Shown piece by piece: positions 1 through 5,616 of a stretch of 13,894 nt of DNA. The first letter of the stretch is position 1; each line of letters begins with the position of its first letter. The position numbers were made by a program, and so were the translations under genes. Source of the stretch: Spirochaetaceae bacterium (GTDB lineage Bacteria; Spirochaetota; Spirochaetia; Treponematales; Breznakiellaceae); assembly GCA_031256815.1 (NCBI GenBank), contig JAIRPU010000037.1, forward strand, positions 1 through 13,894. The letters run 5' to 3'. The notes under the pieces are model-generated. The model was not told the DNA's origin and searched no databases. It saw only the letters and a list, made by a program, of their open reading frames with translations.

Positions 1-7
1 ACGCCCG

Positions 8-36
8 TTGACATAACAAAGTAATCCCTATAGTAT
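8..36 (+). promoter_or_regulatory. Sigma-70 type promoter of cysH-cysD
   Basis: A perfect -35 TTGACA (8-13) is followed after exactly 17 bp by TAGTAT (31-36), a 4/6 match to the -10 consensus. The expected transcription start is near 43, only about 3 nt before the cysH ATG at 46, so the mRNA would be leaderless or nearly so. This agrees with the lack of any Shine-Dalgarno before that ATG. The promoter is read from sequence alone. Confidence 0.65.
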
Positions 37-40
37 TACT
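20..40. promoter_or_regulatory. Inverted repeat overlapping the cysH -10, candidate operator
   Basis: AGTAAT (20-25) and its exact reverse complement ATTACT (35-40) flank 9 nt and enclose the -10 element. A second, less perfect symmetry (ATCCC at 24-28 against GGGAA at 42-46) is superimposed on it. The position suits repression of a sulfur-assimilation operon, for example by an Rrf2-type regulator, but the regulator is speculation. Confidence 0.35.
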
Positions 41-45
41 CGGGA

Positions 46-786
46 ATGGAAAGCGGTATAGAACAAATTGTCGAAAAAATTTCCGGGAATGTGGCGTTGG
101 CGTTTAGTCATCAAGCGGAAGATGCGGCAGCGCTGCATATTGCGCTCTCCTGCAAGGCGCTGCGCGGACGTTTTTTTGCATTTACCCTGGATACCAGGCG
201 CTTCTTTCCGGAAACAGAAACGTATCATGCGGATTGTGAAGCATTTTTTGGCATAAAAATAACTAAATACAGCGCCTCGGACGCGGATATTAACGCGCTG
301 GAAATGGAATTGGATGGCATTGAGCGAATCCGCGACAGTGTGGAAAACCGCTTGCATTGCTGCCATGTGCGAAAAGCAATGCCATTAAAAGCGGCGCTTG
401 CCGGTAAAAGCGCATGGATAACAGGGCTTCGCGCAGCGCAAGCGGCATCCCGCGCAGGCTTAAACATTCTTGAATGGGACGGCGAAAACAAACTTGTAAA
501 AATAAACCCGCTTGCCGCATGGACGGACGATGAACTTGATTCATATATTAAAACGAACAATATTCCACTTCATCCGCTTTACAAAAAAGGGTTTACCAGT
601 ATTGGCTGCGCTCCCTGCACGCGCGCTACCGCGCCTGGAGAAGACCGCCGCGCCGGACGCTGGTGGTGGGAAAACGGCGCATGTGTTGAATGTGGCATAC
701 ACGCGCGGGAGGCGGCGCTGGCACGAAAGCCGGCGGCAAAACCGGAAACAAAAACATCGGGGAGGCTTAGCATTATAAATGGATAA
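46..786 (+). CDS. cysH: Assimilatory APS reductase (CysH family, [4Fe-4S] type)
   Basis: This 246-residue protein is expected to reduce adenosine 5'-phosphosulfate (APS) to sulfite plus AMP with thioredoxin in the cytoplasm. The N-terminal nucleotide-binding loop is seen as FSHQAEDAA (about residues 20-28). The iron-sulfur signature that separates APS reductases from cluster-free PAPS reductases is complete: C105-C106 in HCCHVRKAMPL and C188/C191 in IGCAPC. The catalytic tail motif VECGIH carries the nucleophile C216, preceded by the usual GRWWWE stretch. Length is normal for the family. The ATG at 46 is the only plausible start, because the conserved fold begins within 15 residues and the next Met is far inside it; no Shine-Dalgarno is visible. 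The end overlaps cysD by 8 bp, so the two are probably translationally coupled. The last ~20 residues (Lys/Ala/Pro-rich) look non-conserved. Confidence 0.93.
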   Translation: MESGIEQIVEKISGNVALAFSHQAEDAAALHIALSCKALRGRFFAFTLDTRRFFPETETYHADCEAFFGIKITKYSASDADINALEMELDGIERIRDSVENRLHCCHVRKAMPLKAALAGKSAWITGLRAAQAASRAGLNILEWDGENKLVKINPLAAWTDDELDSYIKTNNIPLHPLYKKGFTSIGCAPCTRATAPGEDRRAGRWWWENGACVECGIHAREAALARKPAAKPETKTSGRLSIING

Positions 787-1657
787 ATTGGAACTTTTAG
801 AAGCGCAGAGCGTATTCATTATACGCGAAGCTTATAAATCATTTAAAAATATTGGAATGTTATGGTCTATCGGCAAAGACAGCACCGTGCTTCTCTGGCT
901 GGCGAAAAAAGCGTTTTTTGGGCACGTCCCCTTTGAACTTATTCATATTGATACGAATTTTAAAATTCCAGAAATGATAGCTTACCGTGATTCGCTTGCA
1001 CGTGAACTTGGCCTTCGCCTTGTTGTGGGGCAAAACTCGCGGGCGCTTAACGAAAAACGCACTTTTACAAACGGGCTGGACAGGCTTGCCTGCTGCGAAG
1101 CGCTAAAAACTGAACCGCTGCGCGCTACGCTTGACGGCAGCGGAATGCGGCGCATATACGACCCAAAATCAGACAAATGGGAAGAACATGAACGCGGAGA
1201 GCCCTATAACGCCGTAATTGTTGGAGTGCGCAGCGACGAAGAGGGCAGCCGCTCCAAGGAGCGTGTGTTTTCTTCCCGTGATGAAGCTTCCGGCTGGGAC
1301 GCAAGCGCTCAACCTCCTGAACTATGGAACCTTTACAAAACCGAATTTGCGCCGCGCGCCCACGTCCGGGTTCATCCGCTTCTTGAATGGACTGAACTTT
1401 CAATTTGGGAGTACATTGAACGTGAATCCATACCAACTATTCCAATTTACTATAACCAGGGGGATGGCAAACGATACCGTTCTCTTGGCTGCTATCCATG
1501 CACTTTTCCTGTGGAATCGGAAGCGCGAAATCCGCAGGAAGTTATTGCTGAACTTAAAAGCGGAAAGTTGCGAAACATTGCGGAGCGCTCCGGCCGCGCC
1601 CAGGATGCCGAAGGCGGCGGCACTCTCGAAGCGCTTCGTAAAAAAGGATATATGTAA
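779..1657 (+). CDS. cysD: Sulfate adenylyltransferase subunit 2 (ATP sulfurylase small subunit)
   Basis: CysD catalyses ATP + sulfate to APS + pyrophosphate, the substrate-forming step for the CysH encoded just upstream. The 292-residue protein has the PP-loop SIGKDS at residues 30-35, the HIDTNFKIPEM segment that follows it in CysD proteins, the RYRSLGCYPCT motif near residue 240 and the family C-terminus ending in LRKKGYM. Length is normal (about 300). GGAGG at 761-765 lies 13 nt before the ATG, a slightly long spacing, and the start overlaps the cysH stop by 8 bp. CysD normally works with the GTPase CysN, usually encoded immediately downstream; here the next gene is an unrelated lipoprotein under its own promoter, so the partner must lie elsewhere or be absent. 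Function assignment is strong; activity without CysN is uncertain. Confidence 0.95.
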   Translation: MDKLELLEAQSVFIIREAYKSFKNIGMLWSIGKDSTVLLWLAKKAFFGHVPFELIHIDTNFKIPEMIAYRDSLARELGLRLVVGQNSRALNEKRTFTNGLDRLACCEALKTEPLRATLDGSGMRRIYDPKSDKWEEHERGEPYNAVIVGVRSDEEGSRSKERVFSSRDEASGWDASAQPPELWNLYKTEFAPRAHVRVHPLLEWTELSIWEYIERESIPTIPIYYNQGDGKRYRSLGCYPCTFPVESEARNPQEVIAELKSGKLRNIAERSGRAQDAEGGGTLEALRKKGYM

Positions 1658-1658
1658 A

Positions 1659-1675
1659 ATTTATTTGAAATAAAT
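1659..1675. repeat. Perfect 17-bp AT-rich palindrome after cysD
   Basis: ATTTATT (1659-1665) and AATAAAT (1669-1675) are exact reverse complements around TGA, starting 1 nt after the cysD stop. The stem is A/T only and lacks a T-tract, so it is a poor terminator. It overlaps the candidate -35 of the next gene and could be an operator. Confidence 0.45.
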
Positions 1676-1694
1676 CCTCTATAATTCGTATTAT
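1665..1694 (+). promoter_or_regulatory. Promoter of the Gly-rich lipoprotein gene
   Basis: TTGAAA (1665-1670, 5/6 match) and TATTAT (1689-1694, 5/6 match) are separated by 18 bp. A second -10-like TATAAT at 1680-1685 has no suitable -35. The expected start near 1701 gives a leader of about 73 nt that contains the hairpin at 1707-1753. Confidence 0.5.
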
Positions 1695-1706
1695 ACCTTT
1701 AAATAA

Positions 1707-1753
1707 TTTGAACCGGACGGCCGGACACCGGCAAAATTCACCATCGGTTCAAA
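1707..1753 (+). promoter_or_regulatory. Nested stem-loop in the leader of the lipoprotein gene
   Basis: A 9-bp outer stem pairs TTTGAACCG (1707-1715) with CGGTTCAAA (1745-1753). Inside it, GCCGG (1720-1724) pairs with CCGGC (1728-1732) around ACA. No T-tract follows, so it is not an intrinsic terminator. It ends 7 nt before the AGAGAGG ribosome-binding site (1761-1767), where it could affect mRNA stability or translation, or serve as a binding site. Confidence 0.45.
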
Positions 1754-1773
1754 ATGAATTAGAGAGGTAATTC

Positions 1774-3765
1774 GTGAAACTGACAAGTAATTTTCATCAT
1801 TGCTGCCGTAATTTTTATGTAAAAGTAAAACAGAACAGATTAAAAAATCTTGCGGCATTTCTGACTGTAAGCTGCGCTTTTGCTCTGGCAATAACACCGG
1901 CAGGCTGTAAGGCCACAGGCGAAGATGCAGGAGGCAGCACGCCGCCTGTTCAAAGCGCGCCCCGTTATTTGGTTTCGGTCGAAGCCACGGTAAACGGTAA
2001 AATCACCGTATCGCAAACAGCAGCTGAAGCAGGAACCGAAATTGAGCTTACCATAAACGCGCCTGGTGAGTACATACAGAGTTTAGACGCAAAGGGACAG
2101 GCAATTTGGCGCAAAGGGTCGAATGTGTTTATGTTTTATATGCCTGAATTCGATGTTGAAGTTTCCGGTGTTTTTGCATCAAACTCAAGCGGAGACAAAA
2201 CGCTTAAAACGCTTGCCGCCTCTGGCGGCACATGGAACGGCGCGCTTAATTTATCCAGTGTTTTTAACTATGAACTTCTGGTACCGCATGACGCCGTTAC
2301 GATTAATTTTACTTTCGAGGCGAATCATATTGACGCGGTAACAAGAACGGCGTCAAATACGCTGACTATTGCCGCTGACGAACAGACTTTTCAAGTTGAC
2401 GTAACTGCCCAGGATTCGAGTTCGCAGGCCTATAAAGTAAAAGTTATCCGCCTTCCAAATCCCACAATTAAAAGTGTGGTAGTTACCCATGCAAGAAGCA
2501 GTTATTCGGAAACAATTAATAATCCGGCACAAATACAACCTAATTTGCCGAATATTAACGGCGCGCAGGCAGAAACTTACGAGCTTGTATTCAACAAACT
2601 GGATTCAAGCGCAGCAATAACGCTTGCAAGCACGCTGCCCGGCTCAACTGTGGCAAACTCCAAAGTTACTTTAAGCCTTAATGCGGAAGAAACAAAAAGC
2701 GGCTCTATTACAATTACCGCCAAAAAGAATATAGCCGGTTCCGTGCGCGAAGCATCGGTTGTTTTTTCGGCAACGCTTTACCGCCCGGGCGATGCAAAGT
2801 ATCCTTCGGATACAATGGCCACAGGCGGGGAACTTCGTTTTATAAAAACCGGAGGCTCCGGCGTTTACGATGAATTGCATATATTCAAATTTGACCCTGC
2901 AACAGCCGCAAACGGGCAAAACTCGTTTACGCTGAAAGTAAACGAAGCGCCGACTGCAAAATCGGTTAAACTGCTTGCCATAGCGGGCGGAGGCGCTGGC
3001 GGAAACAACAATTTTGGCGACAGCAATCTGGCAGGCTACAAGGGCGCAGGCGGAGGAGCCGGAGGCGTCTATTATGATAAAGAACATTCTCTTACCGTAA
3101 AAACTTACTCTGTAAAAATAGGCGGCGGCGGTGAAGGACAATACACTGCTTCAGGCGTCTCTCAATATGGAAACAGTGGTTATGATACAGTTTTTGATAA
3201 TATAACGGTTAAAGGCGGCGGCGGCGGTTCAAAAACAACGAATTTTGGAAACGGCTCCGGCAACACAGGCGGTTCCTCCGGCGGAAGCTGCCGTAATGCT
3301 CCGGCGCGCGCCCAGCAAGGCGGCTATGACTTAAAAGGTCCATATTTTGGCAGTTCTGGCGGCGCAGGCATGGGAGGAACCGGAGGCGGACAGGGCTATG
3401 GCGGCGGCGGCGGCGGCGCAGGCGGGCCGGGTTTGCAAGGCAGCAACAGCAGCGCCGGCGGCGGGCCGGGTAAAACATGGGCAGAGCTTGATAACATCAT
3501 TACGCCCACGATAATTGGACTTGCCGCGAATATTGCGGGTATTGGCGGCGGCGGAAACGGCAGCTGCCTTTACGACAGAGTAGACGCATCTAAAGGCGGC
3601 GGCGCTTTTGGCGGCGGGCTTTGGGCAGTGGGCGCAACCGCCAATCAACGTGACGGGCTTAACGGCACAGGCGGCGGCGGTGGCGGCGGCGGCGATTATT
3701 ATGGCAAAGGCGGGTCAGGCCTTGTTGTAGTGCGCTTCCCCTATATCCAGCCCGCCGACCGGTAA
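1774..3765 (+). CDS. Surface-type lipoprotein with cadherin-like and glycine-rich domains
   Basis: This 663-residue protein starts at GTG 1774, 6 nt after AGAGAGG. Residues 1-44 form a basic then hydrophobic leader ending in TPAGC, so C45 is the likely lipidation site (relaxed spirochetal lipobox). Residues ~65-130 resemble a bacterial repeat (divergent InlB B/Flg_new type), with AGTEIELTINAP and the YMPEFDVEVSGVF ending. Residues ~145-225 match a cadherin-like beta-sandwich domain, ending AYKVKVIRLP. A further Ig-like stretch follows to about residue 335. From about residue 405 the protein is a glycine-rich domain with long Gly runs (LLAIAGGGAGG early, GGSGLVVVRFP at the end), a pattern shared with glycine-rich phage tail-fibre tip and bacterial surface domains. 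A role in adhesion or surface display is inferred from these folds. It appears monocistronic, between its own promoter and a non-coding GC-rich island. The domain calls are pattern-based. Confidence 0.75.
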   Translation: MKLTSNFHHCCRNFYVKVKQNRLKNLAAFLTVSCAFALAITPAGCKATGEDAGGSTPPVQSAPRYLVSVEATVNGKITVSQTAAEAGTEIELTINAPGEYIQSLDAKGQAIWRKGSNVFMFYMPEFDVEVSGVFASNSSGDKTLKTLAASGGTWNGALNLSSVFNYELLVPHDAVTINFTFEANHIDAVTRTASNTLTIAADEQTFQVDVTAQDSSSQAYKVKVIRLPNPTIKSVVVTHARSSYSETINNPAQIQPNLPNINGAQAETYELVFNKLDSSAAITLASTLPGSTVANSKVTLSLNAEETKSGSITITAKKNIAGSVREASVVFSATLYRPGDAKYPSDTMATGGELRFIKTGGSGVYDELHIFKFDPATAANGQNSFTLKVNEAPTAKSVKLLAIAGGGAGGNNNFGDSNLAGYKGAGGGAGGVYYDKEHSLTVKTYSVKIGGGGEGQYTASGVSQYGNSGYDTVFDNITVKGGGGGSKTTNFGNGSGNTGGSSGGSCRNAPARAQQGGYDLKGPYFGSSGGAGMGGTGGGQGYGGGGGGAGGPGLQGSNSSAGGGPGKTWAELDNIITPTIIGLAANIAGIGGGGNGSCLYDRVDASKGGGAFGGGLWAVGATANQRDGLNGTGGGGGGGGDYYGKGGSGLVVVRFPYIQPADR

Positions 3766-3825
3766 ACACGGGCGCGGCAGGGTGTCTGGTGCGCTCTCTC
3801 GTGCCGCCGCCCCGCGCCTGCGGAC

Positions 3826-3847
3826 GCGCCGCCTTGCAGCGCGGCGC
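3826..3847. repeat. Stem-loop 1 of the GC-rich island
   Basis: GCGCCGC (3826-3832) pairs perfectly with GCGGCGC (3841-3847) around an 8-nt loop. Confidence 0.5.
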
Positions 3848-3859
3848 TTCGTGTGGGCA

Positions 3860-3890
3860 GCGGGCCAAAGCGCAGGGCGCTTTTGCCCGC
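3860..3890. repeat. Stem-loop 2 of the GC-rich island
   Basis: GCGGGC then AAAGCGC (3860-3873) pair with GCGCTTT then GCCCGC (3877-3890), a 14-position stem with one C/T mismatch and a 3-nt AGG loop. The downstream arm contains T4, so it could act as a weak terminator for the lipoprotein gene. Confidence 0.55.
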
Positions 3891-3900
3891 CTGGGTTAAA

Positions 3901-3937
3901 GCCGGTGCAGCCTGCGCCTGGCGCAGGCTGCACCGGC
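3901..3937. repeat. Perfect 18-bp inverted repeat, stem-loop 3 of the GC-rich island
   Basis: The 18-nt arm at 3901-3918 is exactly complementary to 3920-3937 with a single T between them, so the physical hairpin has about 16 bp and a 5-nt loop. Arms begin GCCGGTGCAG and end CTGCACCGGC. It is the longest perfect inverted repeat I found in the window. Confidence 0.75.
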
Positions 3938-4034
3938 GCGCGCCGGCGGATACGGCAGCGCCAGACGGAGGCTTGCGATAAGGCCGCGTTTCGCCGCAGC
4001 CCCGCCGCCGGCCGCCCACCAACTAAGGCTGCAG

Positions 4035-4054
4035 CCCGCGCTGAAAGGCGCGGG
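4035..4054. repeat. GNRA-capped stem-loop 4 of the GC-rich island
   Basis: CCCGCGCT (4035-4042) pairs with GGCGCGGG (4047-4054), with one T-G wobble closing a GAAA tetraloop (4043-4046). GNRA loops are typical of folded RNA, a mild hint that the island acts as RNA. Confidence 0.5.
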
Positions 4055-4064
4055 GTGGCGTTAT

Positions 4065-4097
4065 GCCCTGCGAAACTGCTTTGCGGTTTCGCAGGGC
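4065..4097. repeat. 15-bp stem-loop 5 of the GC-rich island
   Basis: GCCCTGCGAAAC (4065-4076) pairs exactly with GTTTCGCAGGGC (4086-4097). Three further inner pairs, one of them a wobble, close on a TTT loop. No T-tract follows on the plus strand. Confidence 0.65.
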
Positions 4098-4142
4098 TGC
4101 CGGTAGCGGCCCCCAGCTGCGGCCGCCGCCTGTTTATATCAC

Positions 4143-4172
4143 TTGACGTAATAATCTTTTTTTGGGTAGATT
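4143..4172 (+). promoter_or_regulatory. Promoter of the TPR/TPR/HEAT operon
   Basis: TTGACG (4143-4148, 5/6 match) lies 18 bp upstream of TAGATT (4167-4172, 4/6 match). The expected transcription start near 4179 is only about 7 nt before the ATG at 4186, giving a second near-leaderless arrangement like that of cysH. It sits where the sequence returns from GC-rich to AT-rich. Confidence 0.45.
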
Positions 4173-4185
4173 GTATGCCAGAGCG

Positions 4186-4530
4186 ATGATAGGCGAAGAA
4201 CTTCTTGAGAAGTTTGAAAGTGAGGCAGTCTTCCTTAAAGGAACCTCGAAAAGCAGCGTAAAAGGCGAAACAAAAGCTTCGCTAAACCGGCGTGGTAATG
4301 AGTTATTAAATAACGGTGATGTAGAAAACGCAAGACGTATATTCATTACCACCGGTTATTCGGACGGGCTTTCCAGAACCGGTGACTTTTATAAAAAGAA
4401 AGGGCAGCTTATTGACGCGCTAAGGATGTATTGGGTTGCTCACGATAAAAAAAAATCATCGGAGCTATGTATGGAACTTTCTCTTTTTATAAAGGGTTTA
4501 TTGGCTGAAGATAAAAATATATGGGAGTAA
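4186..4530 (+). CDS. Small TPR-like helical protein, function unknown
   Basis: I do not recognise a named family for this 114-residue protein. After about 25 acidic/Ser-rich residues it reads as helical hairpins of TPR character, for example RRGNELLNNGDVENARRIF followed by TGDFYKKKGQLIDALRMY, with the small-residue/aromatic spacing of degenerate TPRs. There is no signal peptide, so it should be cytoplasmic. The frame could be extended to a TTG at 4162, but that codon lies upstream of the predicted transcription start; ATG 4186 is preferred. No clear Shine-Dalgarno is seen. The 3' end overlaps the next TPR gene by 10 bp, so the two are probably co-translated and may act together. It may be a detached first module of the downstream TPR protein. 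Confidence 0.7.
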   Translation: MIGEELLEKFESEAVFLKGTSKSSVKGETKASLNRRGNELLNNGDVENARRIFITTGYSDGLSRTGDFYKKKGQLIDALRMYWVAHDKKKSSELCMELSLFIKGLLAEDKNIWE

Positions 4531-5612
4531 AAAATAAAGCGGCAGAAGAACTCGCCGCATTATCCAGACGGGGGTATCAACTTCTCCGTGAAAATAAAAA
4601 TAACGATGCTATGGTTTGTTTTTCACGCATTCTGGAAGTGGAACCATGGAATAATTACGCGCTCGTTGGTATAGGCGATTCGGCACGCAAACAGCAGAGT
4701 TTTAAAGACGCGATTGGCTATTACGAACGCTGCCTTGAAAGGCATCCAAAAAACAACTATGCGCTGTTTGGACTTGCCGACTGTTATAAATCGGTTGGAA
4801 ACTATACAAAGGCGGTTGAAATTTGGGGACGCTATCTTAAACACGACAACCGCAATGTAACCGTGCTTGCGCGCATTGCAGACGCTTACCGCAAACTGCA
4901 CGACTTTAAAAATTCAAAATCAATGTATCAGAGGGTGCTTGAAATTGAATCCAACAATGCATACGCGATAATCGGAATGGGACATCTTCATTATGATTTT
5001 AAAGAGTACAGAGACGCGCTCTATTACTGGGAAAAGATGATTCAAAAAAAAGGAATGTATAGCGTTGACATAAGACTGCTTACTTCAATAGGCAACTGCC
5101 ATAGAAAATTAAAATCATTTGACGAAGGCATAGCGTATTTTGACGCGGCGCTAAAAAGAGAAGGAACAAATTTTTACGCGCTGTTCGGGCTTGGAGACTG
5201 TTATCGGGGGCTTAACCAGCCCCACCGCGCGCTTGAGTTCTGGAACCTAATGCTAAAAAAAGACCCTCTTAACAAAGTAATTTTAACACGCGCAGGAGAC
5301 GCATATTCCGCGCTTCAAGATTATAAAAAAGCCGCAGAATACTACAATCGCGCTTTGGAAATAGAATTTGATGTTTACGCCTTGCTGGGACTTGCTTTAA
5401 TAGCCAAAATGAACGGTCGTATAAAAGAAGCAATCGCTTCATTGCGCTCTCTTATAGAAAAAGACAGCAAAAACCCGCGCTTGTACCTTGAACTTTCCGA
5501 CTGTTACGAAAAAACAGGCGAACGCTCCAAAGCTGTAGAAGCGCTAAACGAATTTTTAAGTACCGGCATAAGATGCATGGCAATTACCGAAAGACTTGAG
5601 TCAATAAAATAA
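4521..5612 (+). CDS. Tetratricopeptide repeat protein (about 10 TPRs)
   Basis: The 363-residue protein is almost entirely TPRs, starting at residue ~8 and running to ~350 in near-perfect 34-residue steps (44-77, 78-111, 112-145, then onward). From the second step two repeat types alternate. One reads YALFGLxDCY with a Trp in helix B (EIWGRY, YYWEKM, EFWNLM). The other reads RIADAY or RAGDAY with YxRxLEIE. This implies duplication of a 68-residue double TPR. TPR arrays bind proteins, so a scaffolding role is likely, but the partner is unknown. There is no signal peptide or membrane segment, so it should be cytoplasmic. The ATG lies inside the end of the upstream small TPR-like gene (10-bp overlap) with no good Shine-Dalgarno, suggesting translational coupling. 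The HEAT-repeat gene follows after 4 nt, in the same operon. Confidence 0.88.
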   Translation: MGVKNKAAEELAALSRRGYQLLRENKNNDAMVCFSRILEVEPWNNYALVGIGDSARKQQSFKDAIGYYERCLERHPKNNYALFGLADCYKSVGNYTKAVEIWGRYLKHDNRNVTVLARIADAYRKLHDFKNSKSMYQRVLEIESNNAYAIIGMGHLHYDFKEYRDALYYWEKMIQKKGMYSVDIRLLTSIGNCHRKLKSFDEGIAYFDAALKREGTNFYALFGLGDCYRGLNQPHRALEFWNLMLKKDPLNKVILTRAGDAYSALQDYKKAAEYYNRALEIEFDVYALLGLALIAKMNGRIKEAIASLRSLIEKDSKNPRLYLELSDCYEKTGERSKAVEALNEFLSTGIRCMAITERLESIK

Positions 5613-5616
5613 ACGC

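Larger units (their letters stand above)
3766..4142. other. Non-coding, hairpin-dense, GC-rich island
   Basis: No credible gene lies between the lipoprotein stop and the promoter at 4143. Hand counting gives about 74% GC over 3781-4130, far above the flanking genes (about 43% in 4201-4260). The stretch holds at least five consecutive stem-loops (3826-3847, 3860-3890, 3901-3937, 4035-4054, 4065-4097), plus short palindromes such as GGCTGCAGCC (4027-4036) and GCGGCCGC (4119-4126). Open frames of up to 135 codons cross it on both strands, but their products are low-complexity Ala/Arg/Pro and look like by-products of base composition. It could be a REP-like mosaic, a structured RNA or an mRNA-end stabiliser; the sequence alone does not decide. 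Confidence 0.7.

Noticed and set aside
1707..1753. Intrinsic terminator for cysH-cysD
   Set aside because: The stem is followed by CAAAATGAATT-like sequence, not a T-tract, and lies downstream of a good promoter for the next gene.
3659..4022. Several minus-strand open frames of 69-93 codons over the end of the lipoprotein gene and the island
   Set aside because: They are Arg/Ala/Pro-rich antisense shadows of Gly codons and GC-rich spacer, with no recognisable domain.
3766..4142. Integron attC-type sites in the GC-rich island
   Set aside because: Chromosomal integrons occur in Treponema, so I looked for paired GTTRRRY/RYYYAAC core sites; none is present at the hairpin ends, and the island does not flank gene cassettes.
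4162..4185. TTG start that would lengthen the small TPR-like protein by eight residues
   Set aside because: It lies upstream of the predicted transcription start and overlaps the -10 region; the ATG at 4186 is simpler.
3782..4189. 135-codon plus-strand open frame across the GC-rich island
   Set aside because: Product is low-complexity Ala/Arg/Pro/Gly, crosses five strong hairpins, has no Shine-Dalgarno and runs into the TPR-operon promoter. Long open frames are expected at 74% GC.
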